A stretch of DNA of 64,000 nt from Arhodomonas sp051195215 (GTDB lineage Bacteria; Pseudomonadota; Gammaproteobacteria; Nitrococcales; Nitrococcaceae): positions 248,001 to 312,000 of the forward strand of contig NZ_JBNAZM010000001.1 of assembly GCF_051195215.1 (NCBI RefSeq). The letters are read 5' to 3'. Within the stretch, counting starts at the first letter, position 1. Each line of letters begins with the position of its first letter. This document shows positions 50,734-59,768 of this stretch, in pieces. The notes under the pieces were generated by a model. It saw only the letters and a program-made list of their open reading frames with translations. It had not been told where the DNA came from and ran no database searches. The translations under genes and the position numbers were made by a program.

Positions 50734-52983
50734 TCATTCGGCCAGGCGTACCCCGTCCACGCGCTGGAACCCCCGGGGCAGCAGACCGCCGCGCCGCGCG
50801 CGCGCCCCTTCGTAACCGGCGAGATCCGCGGCGCGGAGGTTGAGGGTGCGCTTGCCGGCCTGCAGCACCACGTCCCGTCCCTCGGGGACGACCAGCACCG
50901 CCGCCAAGCGCTCGTCCCCCGCGTTGAGCCGCGCCTTGGGGATATCGATGATCTTGTTGCCCTTGCCCTTGGCAAGTGCCGGTAACTCACTGAGCGGAAA
51001 GATGAGCAAGCGCCCCGCGTTGGTCACCGCGAGCAGTCGATCGGTATCCGGATCCTGCACTGGCGTGGGCTTCAGCACGCGCGCCCCCTGGGGCACGGTC
51101 AGCAGCGCCTTGCCGGAACGGTTCTTGGCATACAGGTTGGATAGCTCCGTCACGAAACCGTAGCCATGATCCGTCGCCAGCACGAGCTGTGTCGGTGACT
51201 CGCCGGCCAGCACGAACTCGAACCGTGCTCCGGAAGGCGGACTCAGCCGTCCGGTCAATGGCTCACCCTGACCGCGCGCCGATGGCAGTGTATGGGCGGG
51301 CAGGGAATAGCTGCGCCCGGTGGAATCGATGAAGGCGGCGAGCTGATTGGTCCGGCCGGCCGCGGCATCGCGGAAGTGGTCCCCCGCCTTGTAGCTGAGC
51401 CGCTCGGCATCCACGTCGTGCCCCTTCGCCGCCCGCACCCAGCCCTTCTGGGAGAGCACGATCGTAACCGGCTCGCTCGGCACGAGATCGGTCTCCGAGA
51501 GTGCCCGCGCACTCTCGCGCTCGACCAGCGGCGAACGGCGCTCGTCGCCGTACTTGTCAGCGTCCTCGCGTAGTTCCCCCTGAATCAGGTCGGTGAGCTT
51601 TCGCTCCGAGCCCAGCGTCGCCTGCAGTTCGTCGCGTTCCTGTTCCAGGTCCGACTGCTCGCCGCGAATCTTCATTTCCTCCAGGCGTGCGAGATGGCGC
51701 AGGCGAAGCTCCAGGATGGCCTCCGCCTGACGCTCGGTAAGCCCGAAGCGTTCCATGAGGACCGGCTTGGGTTCGTCCTCACTGCGGATGATCGCGATTA
51801 CCTCGTCGATATTGAGGTAGGCGATGAGGTAGCCCTCGAGCAGATGCAGGCGTGCCTCGACCCTGTCGAGGCGCCAGCGCAGCCGTCGCGTGACCGTCTG
51901 TCGACGGAAGGTCAGCCACTCGCTCAGGATCTCGCGCAGATTGCGCACCCGCGGTCGTCCGTCGAGACCGATGACGTTGAGGTTGACCCGGTAAGTCTTC
52001 TCCAGATCGGTGGTCGCGAACACGTGCTGCATGAGCTCGGTGGCGTCCACGCGGTTCGACCGTGGCGTGATCACCAGCCGCGTGGGGTTCTCGTGGTCGG
52101 ACTCGTCACGCAGGTCCTCCACCATGGGCAGCTTCTTCGCCTGCATCTGCGCAGCGATCTGCTCCAGCACCTTGCTGCCCGAGACCTGGTAGGGCAACGC
52201 CGTAACGACGATGTCGCGACCGTCGCGCTCCCACCGCGCGCGCATCCGCAGCCCGCCGGAGCCGGTCTCGTAGAGCTTGCGGATATCCGCGCGGGGCGTG
52301 ACAAGCTCCGCTTCCGTGGGCATGTCCGGCCCCTGGATGTACTCGCAGAGCTCGGCAACGGTCGCATCCGGATTGTCCAGCAGATGGATGCAGGCCTCGG
52401 TCACCTCGCACAGGTTGTGCGGTGGAATGTCGGTGGCCATGCCCACGGCGATGCCGGTTCCGCCATTGAGCAGCACGTTGGGCACCCGCGCCGGCAGCAC
52501 TACCGGCTCTTCCATGGTGCCGTCGAAGTTAGGCTGCCAGTCCACCGTTCCCTGACCGAGCTCGGCGAGCAACAGCTGGGCGTAGGGGGCCAGACGCGCC
52601 TCGGTGTAGCGCATCGCTGCGAAGGACTTGGGATCGTCCGCCGAGCCCCAGTTCCCCTGCCCGTCGATCAGCGGGTAGCGATAGGAGAACGACTGCGCCA
52701 TGAGCACCATGGCTTCGTAGCAGGCCGAATCCCCGTGAGGGTGGAACTTGCCGAGCACGTCGCCCACGGTCCGCGCGGACTTCTTGTACTTGGCCGCCGC
52801 CGACAGCCCGAGCTCGGACATAGCGTAGACGATGCGCCGCTGCACCGGCTTCATGCCATCGCCGATATGCGGCAGCGCACGGTCGAGGATGACGTACATG
52901 GAATAGTCCAGGTACGCCTTTTCGGTGAAGTCCCGAAGCGGGCGGGTCTCGAAATCGGAATAGGCGGTCGTGGTGTCTGTCAT
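50734..52983 (-). CDS. parC: DNA topoisomerase IV subunit A
   Basis: ParC is the DNA-cleaving subunit of topoisomerase IV, which decatenates daughter chromosomes. The 749-aa product has the quinolone-resistance region FHPHGDSACYEAMV (Ser86, Glu90 here, matching the unmutated residues) and the catalytic tyrosine in MRYTEARL (Tyr126). The C-terminal pinwheel domain occupies about 490-749. The start was set at ATG 52983, the conserved N-terminus. It lies downstream of parE with 232 bp between them that contain palindromic elements. Confidence 0.96.
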   Translation of the reverse strand: MTDTTTAYSDFETRPLRDFTEKAYLDYSMYVILDRALPHIGDGMKPVQRRIVYAMSELGLSAAAKYKKSARTVGDVLGKFHPHGDSACYEAMVLMAQSFSYRYPLIDGQGNWGSADDPKSFAAMRYTEARLAPYAQLLLAELGQGTVDWQPNFDGTMEEPVVLPARVPNVLLNGGTGIAVGMATDIPPHNLCEVTEACIHLLDNPDATVAELCEYIQGPDMPTEAELVTPRADIRKLYETGSGGLRMRARWERDGRDIVVTALPYQVSGSKVLEQIAAQMQAKKLPMVEDLRDESDHENPTRLVITPRSNRVDATELMQHVFATTDLEKTYRVNLNVIGLDGRPRVRNLREILSEWLTFRRQTVTRRLRWRLDRVEARLHLLEGYLIAYLNIDEVIAIIRSEDEPKPVLMERFGLTERQAEAILELRLRHLARLEEMKIRGEQSDLEQERDELQATLGSERKLTDLIQGELREDADKYGDERRSPLVERESARALSETDLVPSEPVTIVLSQKGWVRAAKGHDVDAERLSYKAGDHFRDAAAGRTNQLAAFIDSTGRSYSLPAHTLPSARGQGEPLTGRLSPPSGARFEFVLAGESPTQLVLATDHGYGFVTELSNLYAKNRSGKALLTVPQGARVLKPTPVQDPDTDRLLAVTNAGRLLIFPLSELPALAKGKGNKIIDIPKARLNAGDERLAAVLVVPEGRDVVLQAGKRTLNLRAADLAGYEGARARRGGLLPRGFQRVDGVRLAE

Positions 52984-53000
52984 ACGGACGTTCCAGATTC

Positions 53001-53073
53001 GACGTTCAAAGTGGAAAGCTGAAAGGCCCTGCCTCCCCACTCACACGGCGCATCGCTTTGAACTTTGAACGTT
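53001..53073. repeat. Imperfect inverted repeat in the parE-parC gap
   Basis: Arms of 19 nt at 53001-53019 and 53055-53073 match at 16 positions, with a perfect 10-bp core (ACGTTCAAAG and its complement). The spacer is 35 nt. The right arm also contains a tandem TTTGAAC. It lies immediately upstream of parC and could fold in its leader. Confidence 0.5.
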
Positions 53074-53111
53074 ACTGATCTTCTCAGAGGTATTGTCATG
53101 CGTCAGCCGCG

Positions 53112-53196
53112 CCGTGCGCCGATGGGGCAAGGCGCGAGGCGCGCCGTGTAGCCGGGCTACACAAGCGGCGAGCAACGCCGAACCATCGGCGCACGG
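53112..53196. repeat. 85-bp palindromic extragenic element between parE and parC
   Basis: The ends CCGTGCGCCGATGG (53112-53125) and 53183-53196 are exactly complementary (14 bp). The centre is another palindrome, GTGTAGCC-g-GGCTACAC (53146-53162). The segments between (GGCGCGAGGCGCG and GCGGCGAGCAACGCC) pair only partly. The layout resembles REP/BIME-like dispersed elements. It lies 19 bp after the parE stop. Confidence 0.7.
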
Positions 53197-53215
53197 AACG
53201 GCCCGAAGGCAGCGC

Positions 53216-55108
53216 TCATACGAGCGCTTCCGCCAGGTCCCCCTTGCTCTCCAGCCACTGCCGGCGGGCGGCGGCGGCACGCTTGCCGAGGAGCATGTTC
53301 ATGAGCTTCTCGGTCTCCTCCGGCGAATCCACGGTGAGCTGGACCAGGCGTCTGGTATCCGGCGCCATGGTAGTCTCGCGGAGTTGCATCGGGTTCATCT
53401 CGCCGAGGCCCTTGAACCGGGTCACGCTGACCTTGCCCTTCTTCTTCTCGGCGGCGATGCGGTCGAGCACGCCCTGGCGCTCGGACTCGTCCAACGCATA
53501 GTAGGTCTCCTTGCCCACGTCGACGCGATAGAGCGGCGGCATCGCCATGAAAACGTGCCTAGCGCGCACGAGCGCGGGAAAGTGCTTGAGAAACAGCGCG
53601 CACAACAGCGTCGCGATGTGCGCACCGTCCGGATCCGCGTCGGCGAGGACGCAGACCTTGCCGTAGCGAAGCCGCGAAAGATCGTCCGACCCCGGCTCGA
53701 TGCCCAGGGCCACGGCGATGTCGTGTACCTCCTGAGAGCCCATGACCTCCGCCGGGTCCACCTCCCAGGTGTTGAGGATCTTGCCCCGCAGCGGCATCAC
53801 CGCCTGGTGCTCGCGGTCGCGGGCCTGCTTCGCCGAGCCGCCGGCGGAATCGCCCTCGACCAGGAACAGCTCGGTGCGCTCGAGATCCTGTGCCGTGCAA
53901 TCCGCGAGCTTGCCGGGCAGCGCCGGCCCCGAGGTGACTTTCTTGCGGGTGACCTTCTTCGCCGCGCGTTGGCGGCGCTGGGCGTTGGCGATGACCAGTT
54001 CCACGATCGCCTCGGCCGCCTCCACGTGCTGATTGAGCCAGAGGCTGAAGGCATCCTTGACGACGCCGCTGACGAACGTGGCGCATTCCCGGGAAGACAG
54101 CCGCTCCTTGGTCTGGCCGGAGAACTGGGGATCTTCCAGCTTCACGGACAGCACGAAGGCGATGCGCTCGAAGATATCCTCCGGCGCGATGCGCACGCCG
54201 CGCGGCAGGAGGTTCCGGAACTCGCAGAACTCCCGGATGGCCTCGGTCAGCCCGGTGCGCAGCCCGTTCACATGGGTGCCACCGAGTGTGGTGGGGATGA
54301 GGTTGACGTAGCTCTCCTGAACCGCCTCGCCGTCGTCGGGCAGCCAGGTCACCGCCCATTCCGCGGCCTCGTGTTCCGCGGTCATGCGCCCCACGAAGGG
54401 CGGATTGGGAACGAACTCGACATCCTGCAGCGCGCCCTTGAGGTAATCGGTCAGCCCGTCCTCGTAGTACCAGACCACCGACTCCCCGCTCGCCTCGTCC
54501 TCGAAGCGAACGGTGACGCCCGGGCACAGGACTGCCTTGGCACGCAGAACGTGCTTGAGCCGCGGTACCGAGAACTTCGCCGAGTCGAAGTAGCGGGCGT
54601 CCGGCCAGAAGTGCAGCTGCGTGCCGGTATTGCGGCGCCCCACCTCGCCGGTGACGTGCAGGTCCTCGACCTTCTCGCCGTCAGCGAAGACCATGCGGTA
54701 CTGCTTGCCGTCACGGCGGATGGAGACTTCCAGACGGCGTGACAGGGCGTTAACCACCGACACCCCGACACCATGAAGGCCGCCGGAGAACTGATAGCTC
54801 TTGGACGAGAACTTGCCACCGGCATGCAGCTTGCTCAGGATCACCTCGACCCCCGGCAGCCCCTGCTGAGGATGCACATCGACGGGCATGCCGCGGCCGT
54901 CGTCGCGCACCGCGAGGGAGCCGTCGCGATAAAGGGTGACCGCTATCTCCTTCGCATGCCCGCCGATGGCTTCGTCGACGCTGTTGTCGATGACCTCCTG
55001 GGCGAGATGATTCGGCCGGCTGGTGTCGGTATACATTCCCGGGCGGCGGCGTACGGGGTCCAGCCCGGTGAGCACCTCGATGGAAGCGGCGTCGTAAGTC
55101 GTGGCCAT
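53216..55108 (-). CDS. parE: DNA topoisomerase IV subunit B
   Basis: ParE is the ATPase subunit of topoisomerase IV. The 630-aa product has GHKL motifs (VIDNSVDEAIGGHAKEI, DDGRGMPVDVHPQ, GGLHGVGVSVVNAL) and the TOPRIM part with LVEGDSAGGSAKQARDR and the metal-binding DADPDGAHI. The LRYGKVCVL and FKGLGEMNPMQL stretches are typical. Length fits ParE rather than GyrB. The ribosome-binding site is weak. It is divergent from xseB. Confidence 0.96.
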   Translation of the reverse strand: MATTYDAASIEVLTGLDPVRRRPGMYTDTSRPNHLAQEVIDNSVDEAIGGHAKEIAVTLYRDGSLAVRDDGRGMPVDVHPQQGLPGVEVILSKLHAGGKFSSKSYQFSGGLHGVGVSVVNALSRRLEVSIRRDGKQYRMVFADGEKVEDLHVTGEVGRRNTGTQLHFWPDARYFDSAKFSVPRLKHVLRAKAVLCPGVTVRFEDEASGESVVWYYEDGLTDYLKGALQDVEFVPNPPFVGRMTAEHEAAEWAVTWLPDDGEAVQESYVNLIPTTLGGTHVNGLRTGLTEAIREFCEFRNLLPRGVRIAPEDIFERIAFVLSVKLEDPQFSGQTKERLSSRECATFVSGVVKDAFSLWLNQHVEAAEAIVELVIANAQRRQRAAKKVTRKKVTSGPALPGKLADCTAQDLERTELFLVEGDSAGGSAKQARDREHQAVMPLRGKILNTWEVDPAEVMGSQEVHDIAVALGIEPGSDDLSRLRYGKVCVLADADPDGAHIATLLCALFLKHFPALVRARHVFMAMPPLYRVDVGKETYYALDESERQGVLDRIAAEKKKGKVSVTRFKGLGEMNPMQLRETTMAPDTRRLVQLTVDSPEETEKLMNMLLGKRAAAARRQWLESKGDLAEALV

Positions 55109-55222
55109 GCGTCTCAGTCATCCCTCGGCTTGCGAGTGCGGCGGCAGTGTAACGCACCGAGCGACCGCATGGCGCGGTGCGTTACACTTGCCGGGAATTC
55201 ATCAAAACCTGCACATGGACCG

Positions 55223-55486
55223 ATGGCCGAAGAGAACGAGAACGGCAACGACGGTGGCTTCGACTTCGAGGCGGCGCTCGGGGAGCTCGAAGAACTCGTG
55301 GTGCGAATGGAACGCGGCGATCTCAGCCTCGAGGAATCCCTGAAGGCTTTCGAACGTGGCGTGGGTCTCACCCGCGCCTGCCAGAAGGCCCTGACCGATG
55401 CCGAGCAGAAGGTCGAGATTCTGCTCGGCGAGGATGAGGACGCCACTCTCGCCCCCTTCGACGAGGCGGACACGGATGAGCATTGA
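55223..55486 (+). CDS. xseB: Exodeoxyribonuclease VII small subunit
   Basis: XseB is the regulatory small subunit of the XseA-XseB single-strand exonuclease. The 87-aa product has the conserved helical core FDFEAALGELEELVVRMERG and LSLEESLKAFERGVGLTRACQ, ending in an acidic tail. The ATG at 55223 is the family start; the frame is open far upstream over parE antisense. It overlaps ispA by 11 bp, the usual xseB-ispA pairing. Confidence 0.93.
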   Translation: MAEENENGNDGGFDFEAALGELEELVVRMERGDLSLEESLKAFERGVGLTRACQKALTDAEQKVEILLGEDEDATLAPFDEADTDEH

Positions 55487-56360
55487 CAAGCGTATCGCCG
55501 AAGCCAAGGAACGGGTGGAACACGCCCTGGATGGACGCCTGCCGCCTGCGACCATCCATCCAGCGCGCCTGCACGAGGCCATGCGCTACGCCGTGCTCGG
55601 GGGGGGCAAGCGCCTGCGTCCGCTGCTCGTCTATCTCAGCGGCGAGGCCCTGGATGGGCAACGTGCCGCGCTGGACGAGGCTGCCTGCGCAGTGGAGTGC
55701 ATCCATTGCTATTCCCTGGTTCACGATGACCTCCCGGCGATGGACGACGACGCGCTGCGCCGCGGCCGACCCACCTGTCACCGGGCCTACGACGAAGCCA
55801 CGGCCATTCTCGTCGGTGACGCGCTGCAGTCCCTCGCGTTCCGACTACTCGCCCGTGCAACCGCCGTGCCCGCCGAAACCCGGGTCGCGATGGTGGAAAC
55901 GCTGGCGGTAGCGGCCGGCTCCCGGGGCATGTGCGGCGGCCAGGCGATGGACCTCGCGGCTGTCGGTCATCAGCTCACCGAAGCCGAGCTCGAGGACATG
56001 CACATCCACAAGACCGGCGCCCTCATTCGCGCCAGCGTCCGGCTCGGTGCCCTGTGCGCACCCGATGCCACGGCGGACGCGCTGGAACGGCTGGATCACT
56101 TTGCCAAGTGCATCGGCCTCGCTTTCCAGGTCCAGGACGACGTCCTCGACGTCGACGGGGACGAAGCCGTCACCGGCAAGCCCAGCGGCGCGGATGCGCG
56201 CCTGCACAAGCCGACTTATCCGGCGCTCCTGGGCGTCGCCGAGACCCGTGCCTTCGCCAGCAAGCTCTGCGAAGATGCACTGGCGAGCATCGAGCCCCTC
56301 GGCGACCGTGCCCAGGGGCTGCGTGAAGTGGCCCGGTATATCGTGGAGCGCGACCATTAG
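55476..56360 (+). CDS. ispA: (2E,6E)-farnesyl diphosphate synthase
   Basis: Trans-prenyltransferase that adds isopentenyl diphosphate to make farnesyl diphosphate for quinones and undecaprenyl carriers. The 294-aa product has the first aspartate-rich motif DDLPAMDDD (about residue 84), GGKRLRPLLVYL, and the second motif DDVLDVDGD (about 220). ATG 55476 overlaps the xseB end. The gene usually found next, dxs, is not present; a convergent protease gene follows instead. Confidence 0.96.
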   Translation: MSIDKRIAEAKERVEHALDGRLPPATIHPARLHEAMRYAVLGGGKRLRPLLVYLSGEALDGQRAALDEAACAVECIHCYSLVHDDLPAMDDDALRRGRPTCHRAYDEATAILVGDALQSLAFRLLARATAVPAETRVAMVETLAVAAGSRGMCGGQAMDLAAVGHQLTEAELEDMHIHKTGALIRASVRLGALCAPDATADALERLDHFAKCIGLAFQVQDDVLDVDGDEAVTGKPSGADARLHKPTYPALLGVAETRAFASKLCEDALASIEPLGDRAQGLREVARYIVERDH

Positions 56361-56385
56361 TGCCCCGAATATAGGCGGGCGTTCA

Positions 56386-57051
56386 CTAGGGGCGCTGTTC
56401 GATGACGAGCACCCGCCCGTCATGCCGCAGGCTCACGCGGCCAAGGAACGACATGCCCAGCAGCGGCTGCCGTAGAACGCCGCCCTCGAGCACCAGCGCC
56501 GGCACGTTACGCACCACCACCTCGCCCACACGCACCCGCGCCAACTGCACACGCCAGCCGCGTGTCGCGCCACCGGCGGTACTCACCCGCATGCGCACAC
56601 CATCGCTGCGATAATCGATTCCCAGACGTCGGGCGAGCCCGGCGTCGATGGCGACCAGATCCGCCCCGGTATCCACCAGGAATCGCACCCCGTGACCGTT
56701 GATACGGCCCGCCGTGTGGTAACTGCCCCGCGCCCCCGGGGCAATGCGCGCCTGGCGCCTGGTAGTGGGCGCATACTCGCCCCCCACCATCCGGTTGACA
56801 CCCAGGCGACGGCGTTCGCCATCGACCTCGACGACCGCCTGATCGCTACTGGCCTTCACCAGTCGCACCCCGGCCGGACCGGTTTCCCCCTCCGCGAGCA
56901 CCGTGCGCTCGCCGTCGACCTCCAGCATCACCTTGCCCGGAAACACGGCGAGAACGACGATCCGAGGCGTCGCCAGGGCGGTGACCGCAAACGCGAGCAT
57001 GGAGAGCATCGCCAGCGCACGCCCCCAGCGTGCAACAGCATCGCCGCTCAT
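56386..57051 (-). CDS. Retropepsin-like aspartic protease family protein (TIGR02281-type)
   Basis: The 221-aa product has an N-terminal hydrophobic segment (ALAMLSMLAFAVTALA), which could be a signal anchor or cleaved signal. It is followed by a small beta-rich region (30-95) and a clan AA aspartic protease domain with the active-site triad D-T-G in VRFLVDTGADLVAID, and the flap-like LRQPLLGMSFLGRVSL near the end. One such domain acts as a dimer. GGGGGA precedes ATG 57051, preferred over ATG 57102. Substrate unknown. It is convergent with ispA. Confidence 0.85.
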   Translation of the reverse strand: MSGDAVARWGRALAMLSMLAFAVTALATPRIVVLAVFPGKVMLEVDGERTVLAEGETGPAGVRLVKASSDQAVVEVDGERRRLGVNRMVGGEYAPTTRRQARIAPGARGSYHTAGRINGHGVRFLVDTGADLVAIDAGLARRLGIDYRSDGVRMRVSTAGGATRGWRVQLARVRVGEVVVRNVPALVLEGGVLRQPLLGMSFLGRVSLRHDGRVLVIEQRP

Positions 57052-57174
57052 TGTGCATTCCCCCGGTTGCGTGCCCGTGCGATCCATCGCACTGATTGCC
57101 ATGTGGACATCATCATGACGAATGAGTCACCCTCCACTGATTCCTTCGAGCGCACGGCAGGAGGCGCCCATCCC

Positions 57175-57585
57175 ATGGCCGACCCCACCCGCATTCGCGT
57201 ACGCGGTTTTCATCTCGATCTCTACGGACACGTGAACAATGCCCGCTATCTGGAGTTTCTGGAAGAGGCACGCTGGGATCAACTGCGCGAGCATCTCGAT
57301 TTCGACTGGTGGCAGGCGCGCAACCTCGCCTTCGTAATCGCCAACATCGATATCGACTTCCGCCGCCCGGCAGGCATGGACGACGAGCTCCTGGTCGACG
57401 TCACGTTGAAAACGCTGGGAGAGCGCAGCGGGGTACTGCATCAACGCGTGGTGCGAAGTGACGGCGTGCTGGTCGCCGAGGCCGACGTCACCTTCGTGAT
57501 CTTCGACGGCGGTGCCGCCACGGTCGTGCCCATCGAGGGGGAAATACGCGAGCGCCTCGCCCGTGCCGGCGCGCAACTGGAATAA
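57175..57585 (+). CDS. Acyl-CoA thioesterase of the hotdog-fold YbgC/4HBT type
   Basis: The 136-aa product is a single hotdog domain with the active-site block DLYGHVNNARYLEFLEEARWD, where the aspartate and the HVNN histidine are the family signature. This is followed by ANIDIDFRRPAGMDDELLVD and a final beta strand. It probably hydrolyses an acyl-CoA; chain length is not predictable. AGGAGG lies about 10 nt before ATG 57175; ATG 57115 would add 20 residues without similarity. It is divergent from the protease gene and convergent with the betaine operon. Confidence 0.85.
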   Translation: MADPTRIRVRGFHLDLYGHVNNARYLEFLEEARWDQLREHLDFDWWQARNLAFVIANIDIDFRRPAGMDDELLVDVTLKTLGERSGVLHQRVVRSDGVLVAEADVTFVIFDGGAATVVPIEGEIRERLARAGAQLE

Positions 57586-57612
57586 ATGCCGGCAAGGTGG
57601 GCCCGCGCCGGC

Positions 57613-57684
57613 CGCTGCCATCTGGCAGCGCGCGCGCCACGAATCACCGTGACGCGACGCGGAGCCCCACGGCCCCGCGTCGCG
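57613..57684. terminator. Two hairpins between the thioesterase gene and betaine operon 2
   Basis: An 8-bp inverted repeat with a 2-nt centre (57613-57620 with 57623-57630) is followed by a perfect 10-bp inverted repeat (57653-57662 with 57675-57684, 12-nt loop). They fill the 106-bp space between convergent stop codons. T runs are lacking. The second ends 8 nt from the substrate-binding protein stop and probably serves the minus-strand operon. Confidence 0.5.
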
Positions 57685-57691
57685 GACTCGC

Positions 57692-58741
57692 TCACATCGC
57701 CGCTTCCTTGGCCTGGGCAATCCACTCGTCGAACTGCTCCTGGTTGTCCTCGATCCACTCCTTGGCGTGCCGCTCCAGATCAGCCGCGCTGTCCTCACCC
57801 TCGTTCATGAGCGCGTTCTGGGCGAATATGTCCTCGATTGGAATACGCATGTTCTCCAGCAGGCTCCGAACCGCCGGATTGTCCTCCAGGAACGCCTTGT
57901 TGGCCACCGGCCGGATGTCGTTGGCCGGCCAGCCCATCTCGCAGGGGTCGTCCACACAGCCATTGACACCAGACAGCGTGGTGGCGTCTTCCAGCTCCTT
58001 CTGATCCGGCGGCAGGTCGGGCCGCGGCACTTCGAGCCACATCACGTCCTCGCCGGGCTTGAGCAGACCCACGGTCCAGTTCGGCGTCCAGGTATAGAAG
58101 AAGATGGGATCACCCTGCTCGTAGCGGCCCAATGCGTCTGCCATGGAGGCAGCGTAGCCGGCCTTGATGGGGTCGATGTGATCTCGCAGCTCATAGGCGT
58201 CGAGATGATGCGAGATGACCTTCTCGCAGCCCCATCCCGGCGGGCAGGCCACGAGGTCCGCCTTGCCGTTGCCGTCCGTGTCGAACAGCTCCTTGACCTC
58301 GGGTTTCTTGAAGTCCTCCAGGTTGGTGATGCCGTACTCCTGCTGGGTCTTCTTGTCGATCAGATACCCCTGCAGCGCACCACCCTCGGCCACGTAGCCA
58401 ACGATCGTGGCACCGGGCTCGAACGCCTCCCGATACGTGTTGTGCAACGGGAACCAGCCATTGACCCAGAGGTCCACGTCGCCCTGGCCGACGGACTGGT
58501 AGAAGGGCGGGTTGTCGAGGGTGATGGGGCGATCGACCCGATACCCCAGCGCCTCGAGTGCCTGCGTGTAGACCTCCGTCTGGAACCAGCCGGTATCCCA
58601 TGTGGCACGAGCCATCCTGACGGTCTTGCCCTCGCCTGGCAGCTCCTGCGCCAGGGTCACGCCGCCGCTGAACGCCAGCAAGGCCACGGCCAGCACGGAC
58701 CAGACGACACCACTTATGTGTTTGCGTGCGGTATCCAACAT
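57692..58741 (-). CDS. proX: Glycine betaine/L-proline ABC transporter, substrate-binding protein ProX (system 2)
   Basis: The 349-aa periplasmic protein has a signal peptide (HISGVVWSVLAVALLAFSGGVTLAQ, then ELPGEG). The mature part contains ATWDTGWFQTEVYTQALEALGY, DLWVNGWFPLHNTYR, CPPGWGCEKV and FYTWTPNWTVGLL, whose tryptophans resemble the E. coli ProX betaine cage. The paired cysteines in ACPPGWGC and GCVDDPC are also ProX-like. GGAGG lies 5 nt before ATG 58741. It is the last gene of the second V-W-X operon and is a different subtype from the system 1 binding protein. Confidence 0.92.
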   Translation of the reverse strand: MLDTARKHISGVVWSVLAVALLAFSGGVTLAQELPGEGKTVRMARATWDTGWFQTEVYTQALEALGYRVDRPITLDNPPFYQSVGQGDVDLWVNGWFPLHNTYREAFEPGATIVGYVAEGGALQGYLIDKKTQQEYGITNLEDFKKPEVKELFDTDGNGKADLVACPPGWGCEKVISHHLDAYELRDHIDPIKAGYAASMADALGRYEQGDPIFFYTWTPNWTVGLLKPGEDVMWLEVPRPDLPPDQKELEDATTLSGVNGCVDDPCEMGWPANDIRPVANKAFLEDNPAVRSLLENMRIPIEDIFAQNALMNEGEDSAADLERHAKEWIEDNQEQFDEWIAQAKEAAM

Positions 58742-58829
58742 GGTCACCTCCGTCACCTTCCTCTGCCTTACGACAGACTGCATCTCCGCGGAAAGGGCGG
58801 CGCGCCGATAGCGCCGCGCCCTCCTTCCC

Positions 58830-59768
58830 CTAGGAGCCTCGTTGTCCGCTTTCCTCCCCGCCTTGTTGCCGGTGTCCGTGATCCCAGCGCATGAGCACTT
58901 CGAGCAGGCGTCGGGGTCCCGGCCGTTCCGCGTGCGGATCACCCAGCGCCTGTGTGATTCGGTCGAGAATGATCGCGAGCAGCACGATGCCCACGCCGCC
59001 CACCGTCGCCGCCCCCACGTCGAGCCGCCCGAGCCCGGTATAGACCGTCAGACCAAGGCCGCCGGCGCCGATCAGGGCGGCGATCACCACCATGGACAGC
59101 GACAGCATCAACGTCTGGTTGAGGCCGGCCATGATGGTGCGCAGCGCCAGTGGCACCTGGATCTCCCAGAGCACCTGCCAGGAGCTGGCGCCGAAGGCGT
59201 AGCCCGCCTCCACCATCTCCGCCTGGACCTGACGGATCCCGAGATTCGTCAAGCGGATGATCGGCGGCAGCGCGAAGATAATGGTCGCGATCACACCGGG
59301 AACCAGCCCGACCCCGAAAAGCATCACGATGGGCACCAGGTACACGAACGGCGGGATCGTCTGCATGATGTCGAGAACCGGGCGGAGAACCGACGCGAAG
59401 CGGTCGCTCTTCGCGGCGACGATCCCCACCGGCACCCCCACGATGGTGCAGAAGATCACCGCCGTGAGGATCATGGCCAGGGTGGTCATGGTTTCCGACC
59501 AGGCGCCGATGAGGTCGATGGCGACCAGTCCGATAAGCGAGAAAATCGCGACACCGCGCCCCGCCGCCCACCAGGCGAACAGGCACACGACGATCACGAA
59601 CACCGGAAACGGCACAGCCAGCAGGAACGTCTCCAGATTGTCCATGACCCGCGCCACGGGCCACTGGAGCGCCTGGAAAAAGCCCCGGAAATTGGGTACC
59701 AGCCAGCCCTTGATGAAGTCCTCGACCCAGACGTCGAGGGGAATCGTCACCCAATCCGACGGTTTCAT
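58830..59768 (-). CDS. proW: Glycine betaine ABC transporter, permease ProW (system 2)
   Basis: The 312-aa inner-membrane permease has an N-terminal amphipathic stretch, then six to seven hydrophobic segments (FLLAVPFPVFVIVVCLFAWW onward). Typical blocks are MQTIPPFVYLVPIVMLFGVG, the LGIRQVQAEMVEAGYAFGAS EAA-like loop and NQTLMLSLSMVVIAALIGAGG. It overlaps the ATPase gene by 4 bp (ATGA). The C-terminal tail is hydrophilic and longer than in system 1. Confidence 0.93.
   Translation of the reverse strand: MKPSDWVTIPLDVWVEDFIKGWLVPNFRGFFQALQWPVARVMDNLETFLLAVPFPVFVIVVCLFAWWAAGRGVAIFSLIGLVAIDLIGAWSETMTTLAMILTAVIFCTIVGVPVGIVAAKSDRFASVLRPVLDIMQTIPPFVYLVPIVMLFGVGLVPGVIATIIFALPPIIRLTNLGIRQVQAEMVEAGYAFGASSWQVLWEIQVPLALRTIMAGLNQTLMLSLSMVVIAALIGAGGLGLTVYTGLGRLDVGAATVGGVGIVLLAIILDRITQALGDPHAERPGPRRLLEVLMRWDHGHRQQGGEESGQRGS

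Noticed and set aside
51694..53022. 442-codon plus-strand open frame opposite parC
   Set aside because: Antisense shadow of parC; no recognisable domain.
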